NCBI RefSeq assembly: GCF_003555505.1
Contig: NZ_CP032152.1
Span: forward strand, 1,907,001 to 1,971,000
Length of the DNA stretch: 64,000 nucleotides
Source: Thermosynechococcus sichuanensis E542
GTDB taxonomy: Bacteria > Cyanobacteriota > Cyanobacteriia > Thermosynechococcales > Thermosynechococcaceae
Direction of reading: 5' to 3'
A program made the translations under genes and the position numbers. The notes beneath the pieces are model-generated. The model saw nothing but the letters and a program-made list of their open reading frames with translations, searched no databases and was not told the DNA's origin. This document shows positions 17,988 to 27,676 of this stretch, piece after piece. Position 1 is the stretch's first letter, and each line of letters opens with the position of its first letter.

Positions 17988-19000
17988 TATGGGACGAGTA
18001 CCACCTTACCCTGCACCAAGCGTTGGCTGAGATAGCGATGGGCATCCGCCGCTGCACCGAGGGGAAAGGTTTTATCCACAACAACCTGTAGCTCGCCGCG
18101 ATCCACGAGGGTCGCCACCTGCTCAAGGATTTTTCCCTGATGGGCAAGGGCATCATTCAACCCCATGAGTTGCGGCGTCAGCATCAGCGTGAGTTGGATC
18201 AAGAGGTTGCGTTGGCGAGCAATTTTCCAAGGCGTATCGGCGGCGGGTTCCAAGAGGGTAGCGAGGGTGCCATAGGGACGCACTGCTTTGAAGGTTTCAC
18301 TAAAGGTGGTGCCGCCCACGGTGTCAAGAGCAAAATCAACCCCTTTGCCCCCTGTCCAGTCTAGGACTGCCTGCACCCAATCACTGGTGGTGTAGTTAAT
18401 GGCAAGGGTAGCGCCAAGACTTTCCGTAAAACGGGCTTTGGCTGTGGAACTAATGGTGGTGGCAACAGTTGCCCCCGATCGCCGTGCTAATTGAATGGCG
18501 AGATGCCCCACCCCGCCCGCCCCGGCATGAATGAGAACGGTTTTGGCGGTGGAGAGGACGTTCAAAGGCGGGACTGCACCGCGATCGCCCAAGGCTTCCC
18601 AAGCGGTAATCACGGCCAAGGGCAAAGCAGCCGCCTGAATAAACGAGAGGGACTTGGGTTTGTGGGCAACGGCGATTTCCGGGACAACGGTATATTCTGC
18701 ATAACAGCCGCCGCGATCGCCCAACCCCCCATAGCAAAAATAAACTTCATCCCCTACGCGAAACCGCTGCACCGCTGCCCCCACAGCCACAACCACCCCC
18801 GCCCCATCACAGCCGAGAATTGCTGGCTGGCGATCGGGAAAAAACGTGCCCCGCTGTCGCAACTTGGTGTCAATGGGGTTGACGCTGGCCGCCCGCAGTT
18901 GAATTTTCACCTCATTGGCAGCTTGCAGTTCTGGCTCGGGCACCTCCCGCAGCACTAAAACATCGGGGTCACCAAATTCGGTGATGGCGATCGCTTTCAT
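17987..19000 (-). CDS. Zinc-independent NADPH:quinone oxidoreductase (MDR family)
   Basis: Medium-chain dehydrogenase/reductase of 337 residues. It has a GroES-like N-terminal domain (MKAIAITEFGDPDVL, then LRAASVNPIDTKLRQRG), a Rossmann NADP-binding motif HAGAGGVGHLAIQLA around residue 153, and a C-terminal EQVATLVDRGELQVVVDKTF. The structural zinc-binding cysteines of classic alcohol dehydrogenases are lacking, as in quinone reductase and zeta-crystallin relatives. It probably reduces quinones or enals with NADPH; the real substrate is not known. The downstream repeat-protein gene starts on its stop codon. Promoter sequences would lie in the 97-base gap shared with the divergent ABC ATPase gene. 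Confidence 0.88.
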   Translation of the reverse strand: MKAIAITEFGDPDVLVLREVPEPELQAANEVKIQLRAASVNPIDTKLRQRGTFFPDRQPAILGCDGAGVVVAVGAAVQRFRVGDEVYFCYGGLGDRGGCYAEYTVVPEIAVAHKPKSLSFIQAAALPLAVITAWEALGDRGAVPPLNVLSTAKTVLIHAGAGGVGHLAIQLARRSGATVATTISSTAKARFTESLGATLAINYTTSDWVQAVLDWTGGKGVDFALDTVGGTTFSETFKAVRPYGTLATLLEPAADTPWKIARQRNLLIQLTLMLTPQLMGLNDALAHQGKILEQVATLVDRGELQVVVDKTFPLGAAADAHRYLSQRLVQGKVVLVP

Positions 19001-19052
19001 AGTGTTTCCAGCCGTTTCTCTAGTACCACAATAGCGGTTTAGGCAAAGCCTC

Positions 19053-19058
19053 TATACT
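19053..19058 (+). promoter_or_regulatory. Candidate -10 box (TATACT) for the ABC ATPase gene
   Basis: A TATACT hexamer sits about 40 bases upstream of the ATG at 19098 in the divergent gap. No convincing -35 hexamer is seen at the usual distance, so this is only a candidate. Confidence 0.3.
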
Positions 19059-19097
19059 AAGCTAAGATATCAACCCTCTGGCGATGTCTTTTGCACC

Positions 19098-19820
19098 ATG
19101 AGCTTGCTCCACGTTGCTGATGTCTATGCTGGCTATATTCCCGATGTGGATATTCTACGGGGCGTTAATTTTCGTCTTGAAGCCGGTGAGCTAGTGGCGG
19201 TCATTGGCCCCAATGGAGCCGGAAAATCAACCTTGGCAAAAACGATCGCTGGGTTACTGACGCCCCGTCTCGGCACAATTACTCTCGCTGGAGAAGATAT
19301 TACCTACTTGCGCCCCAACCAAATTGTCAAAAAGGGAATTGGCTACGTGCCGCAGATTGCCAATGTCTTTCGCACCCTAACCATTGAAGAAAATCTGGAG
19401 ATGGGTGCCTTTACCAAGAGCGGCAACCTGAAGGCGCTTAAGGAGCGCGTCTATGACACCTTTCCCCGCTTGGCGGAGCGGCGACAGCAACGGGCAGGGA
19501 CACTTTCGGGGGGGGAACGGCAAATGCTGGCCATGGGACGCGCCATGATGCTCGATCCGCAAATTATGGTCTTGGATGAACCCTCCGCTGCTCTCTCCCC
19601 AGCCCTCGTCAATGATGTCTTTGCCAAAATCAAGGAAATTAATGCCCAAGGCACCGCGATTATTCTGGTGGAGCAAAATGCACGGAAAGCCCTTGCTATG
19701 AGCGATCGCGGGTATGTCTTGGAAATGGGTAAAGATCGCTACGAGGGACTGGGCACTGAGTTACTGAATGACCCCAAAGTGGGGGAACTCTACCTCGGCA
19801 TTGTGCGGGCAGAGCCTTAG
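19098..19820 (+). CDS. Branched-chain/neutral amino acid ABC transporter ATPase (LivF/NatE-like)
   Basis: Cytoplasmic ATPase subunit of 240 residues in the LivF group. Walker A is GPNGAGKST (around residue 37), the Q-loop region is [22 protein letters not shown], the signature is [16 protein letters not shown], Walker B is [11 protein letters not shown], and the switch region is [15 protein letters not shown]. In cyanobacteria this subtype is usually NatE, paired with NatA, NatC and NatD in a neutral amino acid importer. The permease and binding-protein genes are not nearby, which is usual for the scattered nat genes. It ends in a four-base overlap with the convergent gmk gene. Confidence 0.85.
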   Translation: MSLLHVADVYAGYIPDVDILRGVNFRLEAGELVAVIGPNGAGKSTLAKTIAGLLTPRLGTITLAGEDITYLRPNQIVKKGIGYVPQIANVFRTLTIEENLEMGAFTKSGNLKALKERVYDTFPRLAERRQQRAGTLSGGERQMLAMGRAMMLDPQIMVLDEPSAALSPALVNDVFAKIKEINAQGTAIILVEQNARKALAMSDRGYVLEMGKDRYEGLGTELLNDPKVGELYLGIVRAEP

Positions 19821-20392
19821 GGGACAGGGCTAAAAATTGCCGTTTCGAGGGCAATCAGGCTTTTTTCCAAATCATCATTGACAATTTGGACATCAAATTC
19901 TGGAGCCGCAGCAATTTCGGTTTCCGCTTGCGCTAAACGGCGGGCGATCGCCTCCTCACTGTCTTGACCACGATTGCGCAGGCGGTGCTCAAGTTCTGCC
20001 AAAGAGGGGGGCAGAATGAAAATGTGACGCGCTTGGGGATAGGATTGGCGAACTTGGCGTGCCCCTTGCAGTTCAATTTCCAGGATCACCGTTTTTCCTT
20101 GGGCAATGAGTTGCAGCAGGGGATCCCGTGGGGTGCCGTAGTAGTGACCGGCAAACTCTGCCCATTCCAAAAGTTTGCCAGCGGCAATCATGGCTTGAAA
20201 ATCTTCCACGGACACAAAATAGTAATCTATGCCTTCTATTTCTGTGGGGCGTGGTGGGCGGGTCGTTGCCGAAACCGAAAGTGCCAGTTCGGGATGTCGC
20301 TGCCGCAGTTGGCGTAGGAGTGTCCCTTTGCCGACACCACTAGGGCCAGTAATCACAATGAGTTGTCCGGGCTGGGGCGTTGCAGTGGTCAT
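19817..20392 (-). CDS. gmk: Guanylate kinase
   Basis: Phosphorylates GMP to GDP with ATP in nucleotide metabolism. The 191-residue protein has the P-loop [19 protein letters not shown] near the N terminus, the GMP-binding stretch [23 protein letters not shown], the [16 protein letters not shown] motif and the lid region [20 protein letters not shown]. Full family length. It is divergent from the exbD gene, with about 75 bases between them. Confidence 0.95.
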   Translation of the reverse strand: MTTATPQPGQLIVITGPSGVGKGTLLRQLRQRHPELALSVSATTRPPRPTEIEGIDYYFVSVEDFQAMIAAGKLLEWAEFAGHYYGTPRDPLLQLIAQGKTVILEIELQGARQVRQSYPQARHIFILPPSLAELEHRLRNRGQDSEEAIARRLAQAETEIAAAPEFDVQIVNDDLEKSLIALETAIFSPVP

Positions 20393-20468
20393 CGTTGCAT
20401 GGGTGGGAAACTTTCTGATCGTACTGTGTTTGCTCAGCGTTTTATCATTGAGGCAGCGTGGTTGAGGA

Positions 20469-20963
20469 ATGGCCGTGAAGATTCATTTGCCCAGTGAGAG
20501 TGAAAATGTCCGCATTGAGATGCTGCCCCTGATTGATGTGGTCTTTTGTATTCTCACGTTCTTTATTTTGGCGGCGGTGAGTCTGACGCGGCAGCAGGCG
20601 ATTACGTTGAATCTGCCCCAAGCCAGTACTAGTCAAGCCCAGTCGCAAAAGATGCTGGTGGTGAGTATTGATCCGGCGGGGCAACTCTTTGTGGATAAAG
20701 ACCCCGTCAACCGCAGTGAACTCTATGAACGCTTGGCTACCTACTTGAAAACGAACCCCCAGGGCATGGTAATTTTGCGGGCGTCACAGGTAGTGAGCTA
20801 CAACGAAGTCATCCAAGTCTTGGATCTCCTGCGATCGCTAGGGGGCAATCGTGTGGCATTGGCCACGCAACCCGTTGAACAGCCAGTGCTGAGTACGCCG
20901 ACTAGCCCTAACCCGCTGCCTTCACCGCCAGCCAACGATCAATCCACGTCCTCCAATCCCTAG
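20469..20963 (+). CDS. ExbD/TolR-family biopolymer transport protein
   Basis: A 164-residue inner-membrane protein with one N-terminal transmembrane helix ([22 protein letters not shown], around residues 18-39). It includes the conserved Asp in PLIDV that is part of the proton path in ExbB-ExbD and TolQ-TolR motors. A periplasmic domain follows ([31 protein letters not shown]), and the tail is Pro/Ser-rich. No exbB/tolQ gene is next to it, so its partner must be encoded elsewhere. It lies nine bases before era and probably shares its mRNA. The energised outer-membrane receptor is unknown. Confidence 0.87.
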   Translation: MAVKIHLPSESENVRIEMLPLIDVVFCILTFFILAAVSLTRQQAITLNLPQASTSQAQSQKMLVVSIDPAGQLFVDKDPVNRSELYERLATYLKTNPQGMVILRASQVVSYNEVIQVLDLLRSLGGNRVALATQPVEQPVLSTPTSPNPLPSPPANDQSTSSNP

Positions 20964-20972
20964 GGAGTCACG

Positions 20973-21896
20973 GTGGAACCGATTGCCAGCATTCCTGTTG
21001 CCCCGGAGGGCTTTCGCTCTGGCTTTGTCGCCTTAGTGGGTCGTCCCAATGTCGGCAAGTCCACCCTCTTTAACCATCTGCTGGGGCAAAAGGTAGCCAT
21101 TACTTCGCCTGTGGCACAAACCACCCGCAATCGCCTACGGGGCATCCTGACAACGGCAACGGCGCAATTTATCTTTGTGGATACCCCCGGCATCCATAAG
21201 CCCCACCATCGCTTGGGGGAAGTGCTGGTGCACAATGCCAAGGGCATTCTCAATCGGGTGGATGTGATTGTCTTTGTGGTGGATGCCGCAAGTCCGCCCG
21301 GTCGGGGCGATCGCTACGTGGCGGATCTGCTGACAACGACTCAATCTCCGGTTCTTGTGGCCATCAATAAAATTGACTTGCTGCCGGCAGAGGCGCGAGA
21401 ACAACGGCAACAGGACTATCAAACCCTTGGCCCTTGGCCAGCCTATCCTTGCTCAGCGCTCACGGGAGAGGGGGTTGGTTTATTGCAATCGGCGATCGCA
21501 GCGCAGTTACCCCTTGGCCCCTATTACTATCCACCAGAGATGGTCACCGATCAGCCGGAGCGATTCATCATGGCGGAATTAATCCGCGAGCAAATTTTGC
21601 ACCACACACGCGAAGAAGTCCCCCATTCCGTGGCGGTGACAATTGAACAGGTGCAGCAGGATCGCCACCTGACTCGTGTCCACGCTGTGATTTATGTGGA
21701 GCGTCCAACCCAAAAGGCCATCATTATCGGCCAAGGAGGTCAGTTGCTCAAACAAATGGGCACCGCTGCCCGCCAAGAAATTGAAACCCTCATTGGTGGC
21801 AAGATTTATCTAGAACTGTTTGTGAAGGTGCGCCCCCGCTGGCGACAGGATCGGTTGCGCTTGGCGGAGTTGGGCTATCGCATTGAGAAGGATTGA
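20973..21896 (+). CDS. era: GTPase Era
   Basis: Ribosome-biogenesis GTPase that binds 16S rRNA and helps mature the 30S subunit. The 307-residue protein shows G1 [10 protein letters not shown]3 [11 protein letters not shown]4 NKID, and a C-terminal KH domain with [21 protein letters not shown]. Translation starts at a GTG (20973) with AGGGAG a few bases upstream. It follows exbD by nine bases and is followed by ureG four bases after its stop, giving an exbD-era-ureG unit. Confidence 0.95.
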   Translation: MEPIASIPVAPEGFRSGFVALVGRPNVGKSTLFNHLLGQKVAITSPVAQTTRNRLRGILTTATAQFIFVDTPGIHKPHHRLGEVLVHNAKGILNRVDVIVFVVDAASPPGRGDRYVADLLTTTQSPVLVAINKIDLLPAEAREQRQQDYQTLGPWPAYPCSALTGEGVGLLQSAIAAQLPLGPYYYPPEMVTDQPERFIMAELIREQILHHTREEVPHSVAVTIEQVQQDRHLTRVHAVIYVERPTQKAIIIGQGGQLLKQMGTAARQEIETLIGGKIYLELFVKVRPRWRQDRLRLAELGYRIEKD

Positions 21897-21900
21897 GGCG

Positions 21901-22503
21901 ATGGAGACAGCATTGCGAGTGGGTGTGGCAGGACCTGTGGGGTCAGGTAAAACCGCCCTTGTAGATGCCCTTTGTAAAGCTTTGCGCGATCGCTATCGCC
22001 TAGCGGTTGTCACCAATGATATTTACACCCAAGAGGATGCCCAGTTTTTGGTGCGCTCCCAAGCCCTGCCCCCAGAGCGAATTCTTGGCGTTGAAACGGG
22101 GGGATGTCCCCACACCGCTATTCGGGAGGATGCTTCCCTCAATCTGGCGGCTATTCAACAGTTGGAGGCGGCGCTGCAACCTTTGCATCTGATTTTTGTC
22201 GAGAGTGGTGGCGATAATTTAGCTGCAACCTTTAGCCCAGAGCTGGTGGATTTAACGATTTACGTGATTGATGTGGCCGCCGGCGATAAGATTCCCCGCA
22301 AAGGCGGGCCGGGGATTACCAAGTCAGATTTATTGGTGATTAATAAAATTGATCTTGCCCCCTATGTGGGTGCTGATTTAGAGGTAATGAAACGGGACAC
22401 CCTAAAAATGCGGGGCGATCGCCCCTATGTAATGACGAATCTGAAAACTGGCTTTGGGCTAGATCGAGTCATTGCCTTTCTCACATCCCATTTGGCAGCC
22501 TAA
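21901..22503 (+). CDS. ureG: Urease accessory GTPase UreG
   Basis: SIMIBI-class GTPase that drives nickel insertion into urease. The 200-residue protein from the ATG at 21901 has the P-loop [13 protein letters not shown], the metal-binding motif [15 protein letters not shown] (Cys-Pro-His), [17 protein letters not shown], and [17 protein letters not shown] start inside era would add six residues and is unlikely. It sits in an operon with era rather than with other urease genes; ureC is about 6 kb away on the opposite strand. Confidence 0.95.
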   Translation: METALRVGVAGPVGSGKTALVDALCKALRDRYRLAVVTNDIYTQEDAQFLVRSQALPPERILGVETGGCPHTAIREDASLNLAAIQQLEAALQPLHLIFVESGGDNLAATFSPELVDLTIYVIDVAAGDKIPRKGGPGITKSDLLVINKIDLAPYVGADLEVMKRDTLKMRGDRPYVMTNLKTGFGLDRVIAFLTSHLAA

Positions 22504-22619
22504 ATGTAAGGGTACGGAAGTTGACCCAAGGCACAAAAAATCACTGATCACCATCACTGGCACTGAAACAATTTTCCCCTTAGAATCGTCCTATCGCTGT
22601 CGTCAGGTAGGAAACTATT

Positions 22620-23525
22620 ATGAGCTACGCATGGGTGAGGGGTGCGACGCTAGGAGCAACGGGTTTAGTGGCCATAGCTTTACCCGCAGTGGGTCAAGTC
22701 CAACCCCTCAGTGGCGAACAAATTAACGAGATTGCCCGCAACATCACGGTCTTGATTGTGGGGAAAGATTCCCACGGTTCCGGTGCGATTATTTCCCGCT
22801 CCGGTTCGACCTACTATGTACTTACGGCAAAGCACGTTGTCAATCGTAAGGATAATTACCGCATAATTCCCATTGATCAGCAGGCCTACGCCGTTGATTT
22901 CAATAAGATTAAATTTTTGCCGAATACAGATTTAGCTATTGTGGAATTCACGAGCGAGAAAAAAGACTATCAGGTGGCGACTCTCACAAACTCTGACTTT
23001 GCCAAGGAAGGATCACAGGTCTTTATTTCAGGGTGGCCCCAGCCGGGGGGCAGTGGTCAGTTGGTGCGGCAGTTTACCGATGGCCGTATCTCCGGCTTTT
23101 TGATTGAACCCATTGATGGCTACAAAATGATCTACACCAATGTTACCCGTCGCGGCATGAGTGGTGGCCCTGTTTTGGATAGTGCAGGGCGTGTGGTCGG
23201 GGTTCATGGTCTCGGTGATACAGAAGACCCCCGCTCCCTTGAACGCCAAGGCTTGAGTCCAGAGGCGGCAGCGAGTATTGCCAGCTTGATTAAGCCGGGG
23301 TTTAATTACGCGATTCCCATTAACACCTTTCTGACAGGTGCGCCAGCGGCAGGTGTATTTCTCTCCCTGAAAGTGGATAATCAGGCGATCGCCAGTGACA
23401 CTGCGCCTGTGGTTGTTACCGTACCGAGTCAACCCGATAGTCGCGATCGCATTGAGAACATCAATTCAATTTTGAATACTGTCAATACGGGTGTAAGTAT
23501 CATCCGGAGTATCTTTGGCTTCTAG
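22620..23525 (+). CDS. Secreted trypsin-like serine protease
   Basis: A 301-residue protein with a signal peptide (about residues 1-25, ending near ALPAVGQ) and a chymotrypsin-fold domain. The catalytic triad can be placed as H72 (TAKHVV), D104 (NTDLAIVEF) and S181 (RRGMSGGPVLD). There is no PDZ domain, unlike HtrA; the last 60 residues are a linker and a short hydrophobic tail. Cyanobacteria carry several such proteins of unknown substrate. It is monocistronic with its own upstream gap of about 115 bases and is followed by a DUF928 gene about 70 bases on. Confidence 0.85.
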   Translation: MSYAWVRGATLGATGLVAIALPAVGQVQPLSGEQINEIARNITVLIVGKDSHGSGAIISRSGSTYYVLTAKHVVNRKDNYRIIPIDQQAYAVDFNKIKFLPNTDLAIVEFTSEKKDYQVATLTNSDFAKEGSQVFISGWPQPGGSGQLVRQFTDGRISGFLIEPIDGYKMIYTNVTRRGMSGGPVLDSAGRVVGVHGLGDTEDPRSLERQGLSPEAAASIASLIKPGFNYAIPINTFLTGAPAAGVFLSLKVDNQAIASDTAPVVVTVPSQPDSRDRIENINSILNTVNTGVSIIRSIFGF

Positions 23526-23594
23526 AAAAAATTCCAATGGCCTGTTGAACTGAGTCCCGGTTCATTGCCTGTTCAATTGCGAGGATTGAGTAAT

Positions 23595-24338
23595 ATGGCT
23601 ATTCAAGTTGGGATGCGTCCCATTGTCGTTCCCCTAAGTTTGGCAGTGGTGATGATTGGGGCGATCGCCCATGCCTCTTGGGCAAGTTATCGTCCACCCG
23701 CCAACATTGGCCGCCCGGGAAACCGTGAGGGAGCTGCAACGCGAATTGCCCGACCCATACTGCTGCGCGAGAGTACCGGTAGCACCGAAAGCTGTCTGAC
23801 TGAACCCAAACAAACTGTGGTTGCCCTCGTGCCCAAGGATAACAATGGCTTCAGCAGCACTCCCACCCCCACCCTCTATAGCTTCATTCCCGCCAACAAG
23901 GGCGCAACCCTAACCCTGACGCTGCGGGATCCCCAAGGCACAGAAGTCTATCGCCAAGAGCGTCCTGCCCCGACAGAAGCGGGTATTATTGGCTGGCTCG
24001 TGGAGCATGTTTCCCTCAAAAGCGGTGTGGATTACCAGTGGCAACTCACCCTCACCTGCACCAATAGCACCACAGCCGTCAAAACCATCAGTTGGTTTCG
24101 ACTAAAGCCCTTATCGCCAAGCCAACAGCAGCGAATTGTTCAGGCCAAAGATGTGGCGGATGCCTTTGCCATGGCGGGCTATTGGTACGATACCCTCGAT
24201 CAACTGGCCAAACAACGGTTGACTGAGCCGCAGAATGCCCAACTCCAGCAAAAATGGCAAGCCCTCTTGCAGTCTCCCGCTGTCCAATTGGCCAATGTGG
24301 CGAATCAACCCCTCGTTCCCTTACCACCCCAGCCCTAG
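23595..24338 (+). CDS. DUF928 domain protein, exported
   Basis: From the ATG at 23595 the protein has 247 residues, with a signal-like hydrophobic segment (IVVPLSLAVVMIGAIAHASWAS). The DUF928 domain follows: VVALVPKDNNGF, SFIPANKGATLTLTLRD, GVDYQWQLTLTC, and AYWYDTLDQLA-like residues near the end (AMAGYWYDTLDQLAKQ). DUF928 proteins are abundant in cyanobacteria, often near CHAT or TPR proteins, with no known function; the first half looks like a beta-sandwich. It ends in a four-base overlap with the convergent SbcD-like gene. Confidence 0.83.
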   Translation: MAIQVGMRPIVVPLSLAVVMIGAIAHASWASYRPPANIGRPGNREGAATRIARPILLRESTGSTESCLTEPKQTVVALVPKDNNGFSSTPTPTLYSFIPANKGATLTLTLRDPQGTEVYRQERPAPTEAGIIGWLVEHVSLKSGVDYQWQLTLTCTNSTTAVKTISWFRLKPLSPSQQQRIVQAKDVADAFAMAGYWYDTLDQLAKQRLTEPQNAQLQQKWQALLQSPAVQLANVANQPLVPLPPQP

Positions 24339-25591
24339 CTCTCTAGGGAGAGGTCTGCTAGCCACTTGTAAAGGTCAGGAATATTGGCATTGGGTTGAAG
24401 TAGATCTTCTTTTATGTGCATGAGCACCTTGGCCAAGGATTCGGCGCGATCGCGATACTCAGCGACACTGGCCAGCAGATCTGTAAACACCTGTTCTTCG
24501 ATCTGGGCGCGGGGGGGTGGCTCAGCCGTCGCATCACGGTAGGTTTGATAGGCCACAGGGGTTGCCGCAAACCCCACTCGAAAGATAAAGGCATTGGCCG
24601 CTTCTTGCAGTTGCCCTTGGAGCGATCGCACAGATAAATCGCCCCGCTCAAACCCCACTTCTCCTTTGAGGGTGACTTCCACAATTGCCTCTGCCATGTC
24701 TGCCCGATGCCGCTGCACCAGTTGCTGGAGTTGGCTCTCCACATGGCTCACGGTGTCACTGGGGGTAAGGGTAAGGGTGTAGCGATGGATGGGACGCTGC
24801 CAATAGTCTCGCTTGAGTTCCGCTTGGGGTACCCCTTGATCGAGGCTGACCAACAGTACCCCGCGGGGATTTTGCTGCTGATTTTCCTGAATCGAATTGG
24901 CCTCAACGGAGCCGGGATTAAAGATCCAGTCCTCCACGGCGTAATGGCGATGGATGTGCCCGAGGGCGAGGTAATCCACACCTGCTTGGCGCAGGGGTAG
25001 GAGTTCGTTGTAGCGCAATGCCCCTTGGTAGCGGGAGACTTGCCCCTCAAGACCGTGGTGAAAGAGCAAAATCGTCGCACCAGCAGCGGGCGGTAGCGCC
25101 TGAATTTGACTAGCAAGCTGTTGAATGGCACGGGGGGCACTGGCACCATACCAGCGGGAACCAATGACACGCACGCCACAGGGGAGATCAATATAGCCAC
25201 CCTGCGCTGCCTCGGAGTCCCACGGCTGTAATTGGCCACTTTCGTCAGGTTCCAGTAAGTAAAGATAGTCCTTTTCACAGAGGTAGCGTAGCCAATTGGA
25301 CTTGACACCGTAGGGGCAGTTGTCGTGGTTGCCCTCGATCGCCAGCACGGGAATCCCTGCTGATCGCACCTTGTCGAGGACATATTCCGCTTGATTGAGA
25401 ATGCCGGGGGTAATCATCCGCTCCTCAAAGAGATCACCGGCAATCAGGACAAAATCCACCTGTGCCTCGATGGCGTAGGTTTGCAGGGCACTGTCAAAGG
25501 CGGTGAAAAAGTCAAACGTGCGATCGGGATTGTCTTGACGGTACTTGTTGAAACCAAGGTGGACATCGGCAACATGAAGAAAACGTACCAT
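24335..25591 (-). CDS. SbcD/Mre11-type DNA repair exonuclease subunit
   Basis: Calcineurin-like metallophosphoesterase of 418 residues. Metal-binding motifs are HVADVHLG (residues 6-13), IAGDLFEER (around 50), EGNHDNCP (around 82), LFHHGLEG and LGHIHRHYAV. The N-terminal half is the nuclease; the C-terminal half is the capping and partner-binding region. It acts with an SbcC/Rad50 ATPase on DNA ends and hairpins; no SbcC gene is adjacent. It follows the SDR/CIA30 gene by 13 bases and is the last gene of the psb34-tsaB-CIA30-sbcD run. Confidence 0.87.
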   Translation of the reverse strand: MVRFLHVADVHLGFNKYRQDNPDRTFDFFTAFDSALQTYAIEAQVDFVLIAGDLFEERMITPGILNQAEYVLDKVRSAGIPVLAIEGNHDNCPYGVKSNWLRYLCEKDYLYLLEPDESGQLQPWDSEAAQGGYIDLPCGVRVIGSRWYGASAPRAIQQLASQIQALPPAAGATILLFHHGLEGQVSRYQGALRYNELLPLRQAGVDYLALGHIHRHYAVEDWIFNPGSVEANSIQENQQQNPRGVLLVSLDQGVPQAELKRDYWQRPIHRYTLTLTPSDTVSHVESQLQQLVQRHRADMAEAIVEVTLKGEVGFERGDLSVRSLQGQLQEAANAFIFRVGFAATPVAYQTYRDATAEPPPRAQIEEQVFTDLLASVAEYRDRAESLAKVLMHIKEDLLQPNANIPDLYKWLADLSLES

Positions 25592-25604
25592 TGGACCCTG
25601 TCTC

Positions 25605-27068
25605 CTAGGGGCGATCTAGGCAATCGCTGGGAAGTTGGGCAAGGCGTGCTGCCCAATTGGGATAGGCTTCTGCGGCTTGGTCTGTGGCCACCACTTCCAC
25701 CGTGCGGTAGCAGGCCACGGGCAAATTCAGCAGGCTGGCCAGAAATGCGGCTAAATCTTCACGACTCAGAGAACCCGTCAGGCGATCGCCTTGATCAAGG
25801 CGCAACTCTTTACCACCGGGCTGATCCGTCAGCCCACAGGGACGGACAATCGTATAGGGCAAGCCACTTTGGCGCAGCATATTTTCTGCCGCCAGTTTCC
25901 AAGTGAGGATGCCCCCCAGTTGGTCGTTGTATTGAACCGCCAAGGGTTGACCCTTCAGGTCAAGATCCGCTTGCTGCGGACGGGTCACCCCTGCAGAACT
26001 CACCTGAATCACACGCGGCAAGGGCAAGCCCCCATAGGCTTGGATTGACTCAATCTCTAGGCTGAGGGTGCCGGGGCGGAAGTGGGGGTTGAGGGCACCG
26101 TCATACTCAAATTTGCTGAGCATCAATTGCAGTGAGTAAATTTGCCCCACATTTAGGGGCGGCGCATTCGTGGCAGTGCGTGCTCGAAACACCGGAATAA
26201 AATGGCTAAAGGGCAACTCGACCGTGATCCACTGATCGGCCACCGTGTCAAAGGAGATAGCATAGCCGACGCCATCCCAAGCCGGATCACTGCGGAGGAA
26301 AAATTTATAGCGCTGGCCGTCGCCACGAACTCGCAGTTGAATCCCTGTGTACCCTTGCAGATTGAGGGGGGGGGTGAGGTTGCGGGTGCGAATCGAGACA
26401 AACCCCCCAGAGTTTTCCGTCGAAACCAGCCCCGTGAAGAGGGCACTGTGATCCTTAAGGTAAAACTGGCTGGCACTGACGCCACCCATAACCACATCAT
26501 CAAGGGCACCCCAAACTTCCTTCAGGGGGGGCGTGGGATAGCGATAGTCAAAGAGGGGATAGGTGTTGGGTTGATTTTGAAAATAGGGTTGGGCGCATGC
26601 CAACAGATGCCGCATGCCCTCAAATTCAACGGCCTCTGGACTCGCACCGACAATTTCAAGGCCGGGGGGTGGCGCGTTGGGGTTGGGCTGTACTTTTGCC
26701 CCGACACAGTTGATCACTGCTCGACTGCCCTGCAAGAGATCGGCAGGCAGGGGCTGAGTTACGTCGGCAACCACAATGTCTAAAAAAGGGGCTTTGGGAA
26801 GCACACTTTCAGCCTTGGCGCGATCGCGCACCCCTGCCCGCACAGCATAGCCTTGAGCCAAGAGGGTTTTCACCACTGCTTGACCAGTTCGACCCGTTGC
26901 CCCCATCACCACAACAAGGCCACTACCCCGATAGGCGGGCGGCTTAAAGAGATCTGGTAAAAGGGGTGCCAGCACAGGGCGCAGAGGTTCTAGGGTTCCC
27001 ACAAACGGTAGGGTTTGAAAAAAGCGCAGTGTATCGAGAAAGCGACCAAGTTCCCAGTTATTTGCCAT
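25605..27068 (-). CDS. SDR (NAD(P)-binding) protein with inserted CIA30 domain
   Basis: A 487-residue protein. Residues 50-180 form an atypical short-chain dehydrogenase Rossmann fold (VVVMGATGRTGQAVVKTLLAQG). A CIA30 beta-sandwich (about residues 165-350, beginning LFDYRYPTPPLKEVWGALDD) is inserted, and then the Rossmann domain resumes (VIQVSSAGVTRP, YTIVRPCGLTDQPGG). The same layout is found in the plant chloroplast protein HCF173, needed for psbA mRNA translation, and in cyanobacterial homologues. A role in photosystem II protein synthesis or assembly is therefore an attractive inference, helped by psb34 two genes upstream. The start overlaps the tsaB end by 11 bases. Confidence 0.85.
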   Translation of the reverse strand: MANNWELGRFLDTLRFFQTLPFVGTLEPLRPVLAPLLPDLFKPPAYRGSGLVVVMGATGRTGQAVVKTLLAQGYAVRAGVRDRAKAESVLPKAPFLDIVVADVTQPLPADLLQGSRAVINCVGAKVQPNPNAPPPGLEIVGASPEAVEFEGMRHLLACAQPYFQNQPNTYPLFDYRYPTPPLKEVWGALDDVVMGGVSASQFYLKDHSALFTGLVSTENSGGFVSIRTRNLTPPLNLQGYTGIQLRVRGDGQRYKFFLRSDPAWDGVGYAISFDTVADQWITVELPFSHFIPVFRARTATNAPPLNVGQIYSLQLMLSKFEYDGALNPHFRPGTLSLEIESIQAYGGLPLPRVIQVSSAGVTRPQQADLDLKGQPLAVQYNDQLGGILTWKLAAENMLRQSGLPYTIVRPCGLTDQPGGKELRLDQGDRLTGSLSREDLAAFLASLLNLPVACYRTVEVVATDQAAEAYPNWAARLAQLPSDCLDRP

Positions 27069-27675
27069 AGAGGGGCACCACCCTTGACCAATGGGGAAGT
27101 TTTTCCCCTGCCCTTAGTGTATCGTGCCACTGCTGGGCTGCCCATGTGAGCAAAGCGCGGCCATAGTCGGTGGGGTTGAGAGGACTCAAGTGTTTGTAGG
27201 GGTGAGGCCAAGTGGCTAAAAGCGTTTCTGCTTCGTGGTCTGCCAGCAGGCGATCGCCCCAACGAGAGATGAGACTCCCTGCCTGATAACGGTAAATGCC
27301 AAGGTATTGATGCCCCTGCTGGGCACGACGGGACACCACCCCATCCTGTTCTAGGAGTTCATCACGATAGTGCCACGCCATTGTGCCAAGGCTAGACAGA
27401 CCCAAAAGGGGCACTTCCAGTTGTTGTGCTAGGATGCGGGCAGTGACTACCCCCAAGCGCGTTCCCGTAAAGCTGCCCGGCCCACAACCAATGGCGATCG
27501 CCCCTAGCTCACCCCAAGTGTAGCGACCCATCAGTTCCCCAAGGCAAGGGTGAAGTTGGCTGGCCAGTGCTCGACCCAAAGGCCATGTTTTCACCGCCAG
27601 CAGTTGATCTGCCCCCAAGTCGTAGAGACCGGCCACCAGTGTGGCATCGCTGGTATCAAAACCTAGACAAAGCAG
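27058..27675 (-). CDS. tsaB: tRNA threonylcarbamoyladenosine biosynthesis protein TsaB, unusual start
   Basis: Inactive paralogue of TsaD that scaffolds the TsaBDE complex for t6A37 in tRNA. Visible motifs are LGFDTSDATLVAGLYD at the N terminus and GCGPGSFTGTRLGVVTARILAQ around residue 70. The first canonical start (GTG at 27636) would remove the conserved first strand. Homology extends back to a CTG at 27675, two codons after an in-frame TGA, with no ATG, GTG or TTG between. I therefore place the start at the CTG, one base after the psb34 stop, where translation could be re-initiated. The short GTG form cannot be ruled out. The end overlaps the CIA30 gene by 11 bases. Confidence 0.83.
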   Translation of the reverse strand: MLCLGFDTSDATLVAGLYDLGADQLLAVKTWPLGRALASQLHPCLGELMGRYTWGELGAIAIGCGPGSFTGTRLGVVTARILAQQLEVPLLGLSSLGTMAWHYRDELLEQDGVVSRRAQQGHQYLGIYRYQAGSLISRWGDRLLADHEAETLLATWPHPYKHLSPLNPTDYGRALLTWAAQQWHDTLRAGEKLPHWSRVVPLYGK

Positions 27676-27676
27676 A

